Of a DNA stretch of 64,000 nucleotides, positions 45,180 to 53,535 are shown piece after piece; within the stretch, counting starts at the first letter, position 1; each line of letters begins with the position of its first letter. The position numbers and the translations under genes were made by a program. The stretch is from Empedobacter tilapiae (GTDB lineage Bacteria > Bacteroidota > Bacteroidia > Flavobacteriales > Weeksellaceae), in the NCBI RefSeq assembly GCF_004785645.1, contig NZ_SRPE01000009.1:1-64000 (forward strand), given 5' to 3'. The notes beneath the pieces were generated by a model. The model made no database searches. It saw only the letters and a list, made by a program, of their open reading frames with translations, and was not told the DNA's origin.

Positions 45180-45211
45180 CAAATTTAATCATCCCTATAC
45201 TCTAAACACAA
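45180..45211 (-). promoter_or_regulatory. Promoter of the sdh operon
   Basis: Minus strand TTG (45211-45209), 21-base spacer, TAAATTTG (45187-45180). Both elements match the Bacteroidota consensus. Transcription should begin near 45173, giving a leader of about 27 nt. Confidence 0.65.
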
Positions 45212-45300
45212 TGAATTATATCATTTCATTAACATAATTAGGTAGTTTAGAATCATTCTTAGTTAATTGGGAAAATTTTAACAATTTTGAAAAAAATTAA

Positions 45301-45330
45301 TTGTTTTATAAAAATTAATTACTATACTTG
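45301..45330 (+). promoter_or_regulatory. Promoter of the putative small RNA
   Basis: TTG (45301-45303), 19-base spacer, TATACTTG (45323-45330), seven of eight matches to the -7 consensus. It faces away from the sdh promoter. Confidence 0.6.
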
Positions 45331-45336
45331 CATACG

Positions 45337-45410
45337 AAAAGTAGAACAACTTTTCATAGGTTTAAGTTAGTTAGGTTAATCCTCTTATAGAGATATAAGA
45401 GGGTTTTTTT
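45337..45410 (+). ncRNA. Putative small RNA, about 75 nt
   Basis: Between a good promoter and a rho-independent terminator there is no reading frame. The predicted transcript opens with a 7-bp hairpin (GAAAAGT / ACTTTTC, 45336-45355), followed by an unpaired purine/T stretch with TTAAGTTAGTTAGG. It ends in an 8-bp stem (CCTCTTAT / ATAAGAGG, 45381-45402) and T8. It could be a free small RNA or an attenuated leader of the ECF sigma gene 58 bases downstream. I do not recognise a known RNA family. Confidence 0.55.
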
Positions 45411-45418
45411 TATTTTTG
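45411..45418 (+). promoter_or_regulatory. -7 box for the sigma-factor operon
   Basis: TATTTTTG, exact TAnnTTTG, directly after the T run of the small-RNA terminator and 50 bases before the sigma-factor start. No TTG at -33. If real, the sigma operon does not depend on read-through. Confidence 0.35.
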
Positions 45419-45468
45419 TTGTAACATTTTTCTATTTAATACTACATATAAATCAACAAAATAATAAT

Positions 45469-45969
45469 TTGGATACTAAAGCAAAAATATTTACTGAATT
45501 AGTCGAAAAAAATCAGGGGATAATACATAAAGTTTGTCGTATATATACAGACGAAAAGGAATCTCACGATGATTTATTTCAGGAAATTGTATTACAGCTC
45601 TGGCGTTCTTATGATTCTTTTAAAGGAGATTCTAAATTTAGCACTTGGATGTATCGAGTAAGTCTTAATACAGCTATTACTTTAATTAGGAAAAAGACTA
45701 AATCAAAAGAAACTGATTTTAATGAAGCACAATTTATAAATTTAAAATCTGAAGATAAAGATGAATTTTTAGAAGAACGTATTACACTTTTATATGCTGC
45801 TATCAGGTTATTAAATGATGTAGAACGAGCCTTAGTATTACTTTTTTTAGAAGACTTACCTTATAAAGATATTGCTGAAACATTAGGAATTTCAGAAGTA
45901 AATGCTCGAGTGAAAATGAACAGAGTGAAAATTAAGTTAAAAGAAATAATGTCTAAAATGGAACAATAA
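45469..45969 (+). CDS. ECF-type RNA polymerase sigma factor
   Basis: 166 residues. It starts at a TTG (no in-frame ATG precedes the conserved region). Region 2 (HDDLFQEIVLQLWRSYDSF and FSTWMYRVSLNTAITLIRK) binds core polymerase and the -10 element; region 4 (LEDLPYKDIAETLGISEVNARVKMNRVKIKLKE) is the helix-turn-helix. The spacing between them is the short one of ECF sigmas. It overlaps the next gene by one base (TAATG), a membrane protein that may be its anti-sigma partner. The metal-uptake-type operon follows on the same strand. Confidence 0.93.
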   Translation: MDTKAKIFTELVEKNQGIIHKVCRIYTDEKESHDDLFQEIVLQLWRSYDSFKGDSKFSTWMYRVSLNTAITLIRKKTKSKETDFNEAQFINLKSEDKDEFLEERITLLYAAIRLLNDVERALVLLFLEDLPYKDIAETLGISEVNARVKMNRVKIKLKEIMSKMEQ

Positions 45970-46610
45970 TGGAGTTAGATGACTTAAAATCAATTTGGAG
46001 TTCCATAAAGGAAGAAGAAAAATTTGATCAAAATCAAATTTTTCAAATGTTAAAAAAGAAATCGTCAACAACAATTAAATGGTTATTCATATTTACTTTT
46101 TGTGAATTTATCCTTTTTCTTGTCTATAATATATATATACTAATCTCTGGTAAAAACTTCTTTAACAATCAAGTTAAAACATTAGTTGAACAAAAAACCA
46201 TCAACAATTACGAAATCACCTCAGTGTTTAGTATTGTCATTACATTTGGTTTTCTTGTTATGGCATACCGTTATTTTAAGAAAATAGATCTTAATCAATC
46301 TGTCGTAGATTTGATGAAAAACATTATTTCTTTTCGTCGTTTAGTTAATTTATTTATTCTCTTTACAGTATTAAGTTTAATTGTTTCTTCTGCCCCATTT
46401 TATTACGAATTAGGACAATCAATCTATTTAGCAAAACATGCTAATGATATAGAACCTTTTGCTAATAATGCTGCTGTTTATGGTTGGATTGCTATCATCA
46501 CAGCTGTTGCATTTATCATAATTATTGGAACAGTCTATTATGGAATTATCTATTTCTTATTTTTAAGAAAACTTCAACAAAATCTAAAAGAGTTGAAAGA
46601 AATGAAATAA
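45969..46610 (+). CDS. Membrane protein coupled to the sigma factor (candidate anti-sigma)
   Basis: 213 residues, about four transmembrane helices (near 38-58, 82-102, 120-140 and 175-200). The N-terminal about 30 residues are soluble and acidic (MELDDLKSIWSSIKEEEKFDQNQ). A Leu/Lys-rich C-terminal tail follows the last helix. The start codon overlaps the sigma-factor stop, so translation is coupled. Bacteroidota ECF sigma genes are often followed by such a protein; I infer that it sequesters the sigma factor at the membrane. It has no recognised zinc-binding anti-sigma motif (no HxxxCxxC). Confidence 0.7.
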   Translation: MELDDLKSIWSSIKEEEKFDQNQIFQMLKKKSSTTIKWLFIFTFCEFILFLVYNIYILISGKNFFNNQVKTLVEQKTINNYEITSVFSIVITFGFLVMAYRYFKKIDLNQSVVDLMKNIISFRRLVNLFILFTVLSLIVSSAPFYYELGQSIYLAKHANDIEPFANNAAVYGWIAIITAVAFIIIIGTVYYGIIYFLFLRKLQQNLKELKEMK

Positions 46611-46624
46611 AAATATTATTTTTG
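46593..46624 (+). promoter_or_regulatory. Promoter of the metal-uptake-type operon
   Basis: TTG (46593-46595), 21-base spacer, TATTTTTG (46617-46624). Both elements are good. It overlaps the end of the preceding gene and would start RNA only a few bases before the next ATG at 46633, giving an almost leaderless mRNA. Confidence 0.55.
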
Positions 46625-46632
46625 CAGTTGAA

Positions 46633-46944
46633 ATGAAAAGATTTATCCAATATATTATGCTTACGATATCGCTGTTTATGACAGTCTATCAATCTGCGCA
46701 TATATTGGATCATGCTCTAAATAAAGAACATAAAGAATCAAAAGACAAATTTTCTAATGTACACGATCATAGTTGTACAATTTGTCATTTCAATCAACAT
46801 TTTATTGAAAATGATCCAAAAATCGAATTATTCGAATGGACACAATCATTTATTCAAAAAGATAAAACACTTTACACTACACGTGTAAAACAATCTGTAT
46901 TACTTACTCAGAAAAGTCTTCGAGCACCTCCTTATACAATTTAA
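46633..46944 (+). CDS. Small His/Cys-rich secreted or membrane protein with RAPP tail
   Basis: 103 residues. Hydrophobic N-terminal segment about 5-22 (signal or anchor), then HDHSCTICH (His44, His46, Cys48, Cys51, His52), a dense set of potential metal ligands. The C-terminus ends SLRAPPYTI. A short RxPP near the end recurs in small proteins beside metal-related TonB receptors in Bacteroidota (DUF2946-like pattern; recognised by motif only). It is the first gene after the predicted promoter, 50 bases before the receptor. Periplasmic metal capture is an inference. Confidence 0.65.
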   Translation: MKRFIQYIMLTISLFMTVYQSAHILDHALNKEHKESKDKFSNVHDHSCTICHFNQHFIENDPKIELFEWTQSFIQKDKTLYTTRVKQSVLLTQKSLRAPPYTI

Positions 46945-46994
46945 TTTCAGTAAAAAAACCACCTATTTTTTAACGTTATTAAATTATTGTATTT

Positions 46995-49373
46995 ATGTCA
47001 ATCAACATAAAATGTAGTATTGTTGCTACATTATTGTGCGGAACTATGTTTGCGCAAAATATTTTCGAAGGCCAAGTTATTGGTAAAAATCAAAAACCAA
47101 TTCCTTTTGCAACCATATACTTCAATAACGAAGAATATCATTCGAATGCGGAAGGAAAATTTAGAATAGAAAATTTAAAAAAAGGAGATTATCAAGTTCA
47201 GATTGATGAACAAGGCTATGAACCTTTTTATCAAACTATTACTTTTGATACGCAACAAAATTTTGTTTTTACACTTATATTTCACAATGCCTACAATTTA
47301 GATGAAGTAACTGTTTTAGGACATCATCACGATTTTTCTACTGCAAATATAGAGCGCGTAGATCAATCTTATATTCAAGAAAACTATGCTGGCTCATTTG
47401 CTAAATCTTTAGAAAATATTGCAGGAGTTAATGCATCAGGAATTGGATCTTCGGCTTCAAAACCTATTATTCGTGGACTTGGTTTTAACAGATTAATCGT
47501 TGCTGAAAATGGTGTAAAACAAGAAGGACAACAATGGGGAGCTGATCATGGTCTAGAAATTGATGCACTTAATGTAGAAGATATCGAAATTATAAAAGGA
47601 CCAGCAGCTTTAGAATATGGTAATGAAGCTATAGCAGGTGTCATCAAAATAAATAATAATAATTTACCTGCAAAAAATTCTTTATCTGGAGAAGCAAAAG
47701 CTTTATACCAATCGATAAATGATAATTACGGAATTGGATTTAATTTAAAATCTCGTAACAATCATTTTTTCTATAAAATAAAGGGTTCATATTCTGATTA
47801 TGCAGATTATAGAACAACTACCGATCGCATTTATTACTTGAATCGCTATTTACCAATTTACAATAAACGTGTAAAAAATACGGCTGGACAAGATATTAAT
47901 GCAGAGGTACAAACAGGTTATATTGGCGAAAAATTTCGATCAATTTTAACCATTTCTAATGTTAACCAAAAGATTGGTTTCTTTCCTGGCTCGCACGGAA
48001 TACCTTCTGTAGATCGTTTACAACATGATGGAAACTACAGAAACATTGATTTTCCGTATCAAAAAGTAAATCATTTTAAAGTAATTTCTGAAAATGAATT
48101 TCGTTTAAACTCAAAAGATGTTTTAAAATTTTTAGCTAGTTATCAAAATAATCGTCGACAAGAAGTTAGTTCATTCCATACACATTATGCAAACCAACCT
48201 GCACCGACAAAAAATCCTGATTTAGAATTAGATTTTAATCTTTCTACTTACGATTCTCAATTAAAATTTGAACATAATCACAGTAAAAATTTCAAAACAA
48301 TAATTGGTACACAAGCTCAATTGCAAACAAATAATATTTCAGGTTTCAATTACTTGTTACCAAAATATGATCGAAATATTTTTAGTGGATTTTTGATTGA
48401 AGAATTCAAAAAAGGAAATCATTTAAAAATAACAGCTGGTTTACGATACGATTATTCAACTTTCAAATCTGAAGGATATTTTGATGAATTATTGTATAAT
48501 TATTTAATAGAAAAAGGGAATTCGACAGGTATTGCTGATTATTATGCAAATCGAAGCAAATCTATTAATCGTAACTTTAGTAATTTGAATGGTATGATTG
48601 GTGCAACTTTTCAACCAAACGATTTATGGGATTTCAATTTGAATGTTGGAACTAATTTCCGTTTACCAACAGCTATAGAGCTAGGTTCGAATGGAATACA
48701 TCACGGAAGTTTTAGACACGAACGTGGTGACGAAAATTTAGATACCGAAAAGGGAATTGCTGTTGATTTAAAATCTGTTTTTCATAAAAATGATTGGAAT
48801 ATTTCGTTTAGTCCTTATTTATATTATTTCAGTAATTATATTTTCTTAAAACCTTCTGGTCAATTTTCTATTCTTCCTCATGGTGGACAGATTTATCAAT
48901 ACACACAAAGTAAAGCTCTATTAACTGGTTTTGAGTTTGAAATTCGTAAAAAAATTAACGAAAATTTTGATGCAAATATCATTTATGAATACTTGTATAA
49001 CCGACAAATTACAGAAAATAATAAGTTAGGAAACTATCTTCCCTTTACTCCTGCTAACAATTTGTTTATGCAAGTTAATTACAAAGTAAACAAAAGCTTA
49101 GTTTTTTTTGATGGACTGAACTTTTTTGCAAATGGAAAATATACATTTGAACAAGATAAAATTGCACAAAACGAAGATATCACACCAAATTATTTTCTAG
49201 TTGGTATTGGAGGTAAAACTAAATTAAAAATCAATAATTTTCGTGCCGATTTAAGTATTCAAGTTTCAAATTTACTTAATAAAAATTATTATAATCATAC
49301 CAGTTTTTACCGTGCTTTGCAGTTACCTGAACAAGCTCGTAACATACAAATTATGTTAGGAATTCCTTTCTGA
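46995..49373 (+). CDS. TonB-dependent receptor, ZnuD-like
   Basis: 792 residues. Signal peptide ending TMFAQ; carboxypeptidase-like regulatory domain (about 25-95, FATIYFNNEEYHSNAEGKFRI). TonB plug from about 105 (DEVTVLGHHHDFS, with three His at 110-112, then IIRGLGFNRLIVAENG, DHGLEIDALNVEDIEIIKGP, LEYGNEAIAGVI). Then a 22-strand barrel ending ARNIQIMLGIPF, aromatic-last as required for outer-membrane insertion. The wording of the plug around the DHGLEIDAL segment is like zinc/haem receptors of the ZnuD group (inference). Flanked by His/Cys-rich small proteins, which supports a metal substrate. Confidence 0.88.
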   Translation: MSINIKCSIVATLLCGTMFAQNIFEGQVIGKNQKPIPFATIYFNNEEYHSNAEGKFRIENLKKGDYQVQIDEQGYEPFYQTITFDTQQNFVFTLIFHNAYNLDEVTVLGHHHDFSTANIERVDQSYIQENYAGSFAKSLENIAGVNASGIGSSASKPIIRGLGFNRLIVAENGVKQEGQQWGADHGLEIDALNVEDIEIIKGPAALEYGNEAIAGVIKINNNNLPAKNSLSGEAKALYQSINDNYGIGFNLKSRNNHFFYKIKGSYSDYADYRTTTDRIYYLNRYLPIYNKRVKNTAGQDINAEVQTGYIGEKFRSILTISNVNQKIGFFPGSHGIPSVDRLQHDGNYRNIDFPYQKVNHFKVISENEFRLNSKDVLKFLASYQNNRRQEVSSFHTHYANQPAPTKNPDLELDFNLSTYDSQLKFEHNHSKNFKTIIGTQAQLQTNNISGFNYLLPKYDRNIFSGFLIEEFKKGNHLKITAGLRYDYSTFKSEGYFDELLYNYLIEKGNSTGIADYYANRSKSINRNFSNLNGMIGATFQPNDLWDFNLNVGTNFRLPTAIELGSNGIHHGSFRHERGDENLDTEKGIAVDLKSVFHKNDWNISFSPYLYYFSNYIFLKPSGQFSILPHGGQIYQYTQSKALLTGFEFEIRKKINENFDANIIYEYLYNRQITENNKLGNYLPFTPANNLFMQVNYKVNKSLVFFDGLNFFANGKYTFEQDKIAQNEDITPNYFLVGIGGKTKLKINNFRADLSIQVSNLLNKNYYNHTSFYRALQLPEQARNIQIMLGIPF

Positions 49374-49386
49374 AAATAGTGAATGT

Positions 49387-49704
49387 ATGAAAAAGATTCA
49401 TCCAATAATTGGACTATTCTTTAGCATTATTCTTTTTTCAATTCCAATTTTTAATCAATTACATTTCTCTTTAATAGATCATTCACAAGAAATTTCTACT
49501 CAAAAGAAAGAAGTAATTCATCATCAATGTCAGCATTTTATTTATTATACAATTTTTCTTGACACACATGATGATCCAAAAATAAAATTAGAAATTAATG
49601 AAGAATTTCTTAAAGAAATTAGTTCTAAACAGCTAGAAAAAAATAGTTTTTCTACAATTGAATATCATTTAACTCGTGGACCACCATTATTAATTTTTTC
49701 TTAG
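49387..49704 (+). CDS. Small His-rich protein with RGPP tail
   Basis: 105 residues. N-terminal hydrophobic segment about 6-24. A HHQCQH cluster (His45, His46, Cys48, His50), a second His pair (THDDPKIKLE), and a C-terminal RGPPLLIFS. Same plan as the 103-residue protein before the receptor: signal/anchor, His/Cys cluster, DDPKI or NDPKI phrase, RxPP end. They are probably paralogous. It starts 13 bases after the receptor stop. Function unknown; metal binding is inferred. Confidence 0.62.
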   Translation: MKKIHPIIGLFFSIILFSIPIFNQLHFSLIDHSQEISTQKKEVIHHQCQHFIYYTIFLDTHDDPKIKLEINEEFLKEISSKQLEKNSFSTIEYHLTRGPPLLIFS

Positions 49705-49754
49705 AAAAAATCGGCCAAAACAAAAAAATATTCAATTAAAAAAAATTAAAAACA

Positions 49755-50207
49755 ATGAAAAAATCAATTTTAAAATATACATTTATTTCAATCGCTAGTT
49801 TATTATTTACAACTTCTTGTTCAGATGATGATACATCATTAGATACTACAAAACCTGAAATCAACTTAATTTCACCAAAAGATGATGCTCATATTCATTT
49901 GGGAGATGTTATAGATATTGAAGCTATTTTGAAAGATAATGTTGAACTTGGATCTGTAAAAGTTGACATACATTATGCAGGAGATGGACATCAACATAAA
50001 TCAGCTAATGTAAATTGGGAATACAATAAAGAGGAAGTTATTCCTTCTGGACAAAAGGAATATGCTTATACACATAAAGTACAAGTTCCATCAGAAGGGA
50101 TTACCGATGGTCATTACCATTTAGGTCTTTACTTAATTGATAAAGCAGGTAATCAATCACAAACCTTTATAGAAATCGATATTGTAGATCACGATCATCA
50201 ACATTAA
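49755..50207 (+). CDS. DUF4625 His-rich lipoprotein
   Basis: 150 residues. Lipoprotein signal ending LLFTTSC (lipobox TTSC) followed by an acidic DDDTSLDTTKP linker. One immunoglobulin-like beta domain (PEINLISPKDDAHIHLGDVIDIEA to IDKAGNQSQTFIEIDIVD) matches DUF4625. His residues are clustered: DDAHIHLG, GDGHQHKS, DGHYHLG and the C-terminal DHDHQH. That density suggests zinc or copper binding at the surface. It is the last gene of the receptor cluster and is followed by a terminator. Confidence 0.82.
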   Translation: MKKSILKYTFISIASLLFTTSCSDDDTSLDTTKPEINLISPKDDAHIHLGDVIDIEAILKDNVELGSVKVDIHYAGDGHQHKSANVNWEYNKEEVIPSGQKEYAYTHKVQVPSEGITDGHYHLGLYLIDKAGNQSQTFIEIDIVDHDHQH

Positions 50208-50221
50208 TCTTAATTTATTAT

Positions 50222-50245
50222 AAATGCCTGAAATTTCAGGCATTT
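50222..50245 (+). terminator. Terminator of the metal-uptake-type operon
   Basis: A 10-bp stem (AAATGCCTGA / TCAGGCATTT) around AATT, then a T run. Confidence 0.9.
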
Positions 50246-50306
50246 TTTTATGTCCATTGTTAAAAGAATGTTATTTTAGCACTCCTCAATTATATCAAAA
50301 TAAAAA

Positions 50307-51161
50307 ATGATTGCAATAGCTGATAGCGGTTCTACTAAAACAGATTGGGTAATTTTAGATAGTAACCTTAATGAAGTGTTTAGAACAAATACAATAGGAT
50401 TTAATCCATATTTCGTAACAGCAAACGATATTACAGCTGAATTACAAAAAAATAAAGATTTTGTGCCAATTGCCAATAAATTTACTAAAGTTTTTTTTTA
50501 CGGAGCGGGAACTTCAAGTCAAGCAATGCACGAAATAGTAAAAAATGGTCTAAACAAATTTTTCATAAATGCAGAATTTACAATTGATCATGATTTATTA
50601 GCTGCTTGTTATGCAACTTATATGGGAAAACCAGCTATGGTTTGCATTTTAGGAACTGGTTCTAACTCATGTTATTTCGATGGAGTTAATATGAGAGAAG
50701 AAACAAAATCTTTGGCTTATATTTTAGGTGATGAAGGTTCTGGAAATGATTTGGGTAAACGCGTATTACGAGCATTTTACACAAAAAAAATGCCTTTTCA
50801 TCTAGCAAAAGCTTTTGATAATTGTTACAACTTATCTGTAGAAGAATTAAATAAAAATGTTTATTTAAAACAGTTTGCAAATACTTATCTAGCTTCATTT
50901 AATACATTTGTTGTAGAACATAAAAATGATCCATTCATTCAGAAAATTATTTATGATGCAATGTCTTCATTTATCGAGTATCAAATTTTACCATATGAGG
51001 AAGCTCGACATTCAGAGCTAAACTTTATTGGTTCTATAGCTCATATTTACGAAGATATAATTAGAGCAGTTGCAGCTGAATACCACTTAACAGTTGGCCA
51101 TATTATCAGAAAACCAATTGATAATGTAGTAGATTACCACAAAAAATATTTGATAAAATAA
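50307..51161 (+). CDS. BadF/BadG-type ATPase, N-acetylglucosamine kinase-like
   Basis: 284 residues with the ASKHA (actin/hexokinase) fold. Phosphate-1 loop IADSGSTKTDWV at the start; GTGSNSCYFDG is phosphate-2; ILGDEGSGNDLGKRVL is the adenosine-contact stretch. Family members phosphorylate N-acetylglucosamine or related sugars, and in Bacteroidota a copy of this size is usual, perhaps for cell-wall sugar recycling (inference). It overlaps the formyltransferase-fold gene by one base (TAATG), so their products are made together. Confidence 0.88.
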   Translation: MIAIADSGSTKTDWVILDSNLNEVFRTNTIGFNPYFVTANDITAELQKNKDFVPIANKFTKVFFYGAGTSSQAMHEIVKNGLNKFFINAEFTIDHDLLAACYATYMGKPAMVCILGTGSNSCYFDGVNMREETKSLAYILGDEGSGNDLGKRVLRAFYTKKMPFHLAKAFDNCYNLSVEELNKNVYLKQFANTYLASFNTFVVEHKNDPFIQKIIYDAMSSFIEYQILPYEEARHSELNFIGSIAHIYEDIIRAVAAEYHLTVGHIIRKPIDNVVDYHKKYLIK

Positions 51162-51865
51162 TGATACGTCAACCAAAGATTGCAGTAATTTCTTACAATA
51201 CTCCTCATAGAAAAACACAAGATGTTTTACATGGATTAAAAGCAAAAGGTTATCAAAATGTAAAGATATTTGCATTGCCTTTTGTACAGAGAGAAAATCC
51301 ATTCACACCAATTTATCAACATCGACCTAGTAAAGCGATTCAAATTGTACCAATTATTTTCTGTGAAAACTTTAATTATGATTTTGAATTAACAACAGCA
51401 GAAACCTTGAATAACCAATTAATCAATTATAAAGCTGATTTTGTTATTATTGCAGGTGCAGGGTTATTACCAGACGAATTAGTAGAAAATCATAAAATAA
51501 TCAATACACACCCAGGATTTTTACCTTTGACTCGTGGATTAGACTCTTTGAAATGGGCAATTACAAAAGGGGTAGAAATTGGCGTAACAACTCATTTTGT
51601 TGACACTGAAGCTGATGCAGGTTTTTTGATAGAACAACAATATGTTCCTGTTTATACAAACGATACATTTCATTCTCTCGCTTATCGTCAATATGAAATT
51701 GAGATTGAAATGTTAGTAAATTCAATTGAATTAATTCCAACATTCTCAGAATTCAAATCGCTTTCATCAAACGAATTTGAGGCTAGCCGTAGAATGCCAA
51801 AAACCATCGAAGAAAATCTAATGCAAGCTTTTGAAGTTTATAAAGAGAAATACAAAACAGTATAA
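51161..51865 (+). CDS. Formyltransferase-fold protein
   Basis: 234 residues. Core of the formyl-transferase domain: ADFVIIAGAGLLPDELVE, then INTHPGFLPLTRGLDSLKWAI (Asn and His of the catalytic Asn-His-Asp triad), and HFVDTEADAGFLIEQQ carrying the Asp. Families using 10-formyl-tetrahydrofolate include PurN, Fmt and sugar N-formyltransferases. The N-terminal segment is unlike PurN, so this may modify another substrate. Coupled by one-base overlap to the BadF-type kinase, which might point to a sugar (weak inference). Confidence 0.82.
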   Translation: MIRQPKIAVISYNTPHRKTQDVLHGLKAKGYQNVKIFALPFVQRENPFTPIYQHRPSKAIQIVPIIFCENFNYDFELTTAETLNNQLINYKADFVIIAGAGLLPDELVENHKIINTHPGFLPLTRGLDSLKWAITKGVEIGVTTHFVDTEADAGFLIEQQYVPVYTNDTFHSLAYRQYEIEIEMLVNSIELIPTFSEFKSLSSNEFEASRRMPKTIEENLMQAFEVYKEKYKTV

Positions 51866-51879
51866 TAATAATTTTCATT

Positions 51880-51909
51880 AATAAACACGAAGGTACCTTC
51901 GTGTTTATT
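51880..51909. terminator. Bidirectional terminator
   Basis: A 13-bp perfect stem (AATAAACACGAAG / CTTCGTGTTTATT) around GTAC, between convergent genes. Confidence 0.9.
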
Positions 51910-51920
51910 TTATACGTTTA

Positions 51921-52526
51921 TTATAATTCTTCTGCTAATAATTCGTCTCCTTTTTTCCTTACACTCTTATACGCTCTATAACAGAAATACAAAATAATCA
52001 ATACAAAAATAAAAGCCAAAGGTGCTAACACAATTGCTGTAATACTTAGCACAATAGAACTAAAAGTCTCTCCTGTATTCACAAGAAAATTTCCTGCTCC
52101 TGCAGTTGTTGTTGTTGACACAGCTCTCGCTGCCGCAGTTGTACCACTAATTGCTGCCGCAGTACCACCTCCAGCAATAATCGCTAAAGCCCAAGTTGCA
52201 ACTTCGTTCATTTCAGGCATAGTAATTGCCACAGCTATTGTTCCCGCAATTCCAGCTAAAGGTACTGCTATTGTGTCTAAAAGATTGTCAATAATAGGTA
52301 TATAATAAGCTCCAATTTCTACCAACATCGCTACACCAAGTGTAATAAGAGCCGGTGTACTCCCAACCCACATCCAACTTTCGTCAAGATTAATAAAACT
52401 TCCTCCAAATTTGACAGCTAAGCTCAGGACAAATAGGGGAAGAAAAATCCGAAAACCTGTAGCAGCCGCTAATCCAATTCCGAGAAATAGAGAGAAAATT
52501 GTCGTCATTGATAATAAATCGTTCAT
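51921..52526 (-). CDS. DUF4126 membrane protein
   Basis: 201 residues, about five hydrophobic helices with Gly/Ala-rich stretches: LGIGLAAATGFRIFLPLFVLSLA at the start, LVEIGAYYIPIIDNLLDTIAVPLAGIAG, GGTAAAISGTTAAARAVST, and a C-terminal helix followed by a basic tail (YRAYKSVRKKGDEL). The repeated 'GFR.FLPLF' and 'D.LLD..A.P' phrases define DUF4126. Function unknown. Single gene, convergent with the formyltransferase pair. Confidence 0.9.
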   Translation of the reverse strand: MNDLLSMTTIFSLFLGIGLAAATGFRIFLPLFVLSLAVKFGGSFINLDESWMWVGSTPALITLGVAMLVEIGAYYIPIIDNLLDTIAVPLAGIAGTIAVAITMPEMNEVATWALAIIAGGGTAAAISGTTAAARAVSTTTTAGAGNFLVNTGETFSSIVLSITAIVLAPLAFIFVLIILYFCYRAYKSVRKKGDELLAEEL

Positions 52527-52908
52527 AGTTTTAGTATTTTATATTAGTTCTGATTATATAAATATAATGATAAAAAAGATAAAGTTTTTATTATTTTTTC
52601 TTTCCTTTGCATCCGATTAAGAGAAACCAAGTACTGCAAAGTACTTTTTTTGTGTAAATAAACCTAAATGCTTGAGCTACATCCAAATAATCGAGTAATA
52701 ATTCAATCCCATTTGAAATGGATTGATGGTTATTTCTTTTCTCAAAATCAATCAACCAAAACTTCTTCACGACAACATTTAAAATTTTGCAAGAATCAAT
52801 TTCTTTTTATTTTAATTTCTAACAAGAAAATTTTATCTTTAAGGAAATTTTATGAGAACTCTTGCAATGGAAACATCAAAAGAAATTAAAAAAAATAATA
52901 AAACAAAA
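52527..52908. other. Intergenic stretch with an orphan terminator
   Basis: No credible gene: a 73-codon frame at 52668-52889 has no family resemblance and overlaps the udk leader. It holds a terminator-like hairpin on the plus strand at 52629-52651 (7-bp stem AAGTACT / AGTACTT, loop GCAA, T7), although no plus-strand gene ends there. The stretch would be the leader region of udk. Confidence 0.55.
52629..52651 (+). terminator. Orphan terminator-like hairpin upstream of udk
   Basis: A 7-bp stem with GNRA-type loop GCAA and seven T's, 258 bases before the udk start. The nearest plus-strand gene upstream already ends in its own terminator at 51880-51909. Confidence 0.6.
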
Positions 52909-53535
52909 ATGCTAGTAATAGGAATTGCAGGAGGAACAGGTTCAGGTAAGACTACTGTTGTAAATAATATTTTGAGAGATCTTAACGCTGAAAGTGTCAT
53001 CGTTATTTCGCAAGATAATTATTATAAAGATCATCCAGAATTATCATTTGACGAACGTTCCAAAATCAACTTTGATCATCCAAGATCAATTGATTTCGAA
53101 TTATTAAAAGAGCATGTTGCTTTATTAAAAAATGGCGTTTCTATCGAACAGCCTGTTTATTCATTTATTACGCATAGTCGCAAAGAGGAAACAATCTTAA
53201 CACATCCTCAATCTGTTATTATCGTAGAAGGAATTTTAGTCCTTACAGATGCGGATTTACGCGACTTATTTGATGTAAAAATATTTGTTCATGCCGATTC
53301 TGACGAACGTTTAATTCGTCGTGTTCGCCGTGATATACAAGAGCGTGGACGTGATTTAGACGAGGTTTTAACACGTTATCAAAAAACATTAAAACCCATG
53401 CATCAACAATTTATAGAACCATCTAAAAACTTTGCAGACATTATTATTCCGAATATGAAAAAGAAAAATTCTGTTGCAATCAAAGTTTTATCAACTGTAA
53501 TTAAAGAAAAACTCAACTCGAAAACTATTGTATAA
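52909..53535 (+). CDS. udk: Uridine kinase
   Basis: 208 residues from the ATG at 52909; in-frame ATGs up to 57 bases upstream exist but would add an unconserved basic tail. P-loop GGTGSGKTT (8-16), then SQDNYYKDHPELS and NFDHPRSIDFE (nucleoside-binding), VEGILVLTD, and RLIRRVRRDIQERGRDLDEVL (LID/arginine region). It phosphorylates uridine and cytidine with ATP or GTP. It ends one base into the next gene (ATAATG), so it is coupled with the DivIC-type protein, an arrangement common in Flavobacteriia. Confidence 0.95.
   Translation: MLVIGIAGGTGSGKTTVVNNILRDLNAESVIVISQDNYYKDHPELSFDERSKINFDHPRSIDFELLKEHVALLKNGVSIEQPVYSFITHSRKEETILTHPQSVIIVEGILVLTDADLRDLFDVKIFVHADSDERLIRRVRRDIQERGRDLDEVLTRYQKTLKPMHQQFIEPSKNFADIIIPNMKKKNSVAIKVLSTVIKEKLNSKTIV

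Noticed and set aside
52668..52889. 73-codon frame before udk
   Set aside because: It has no recognisable family or domain and overlaps the region immediately before the kinase start.
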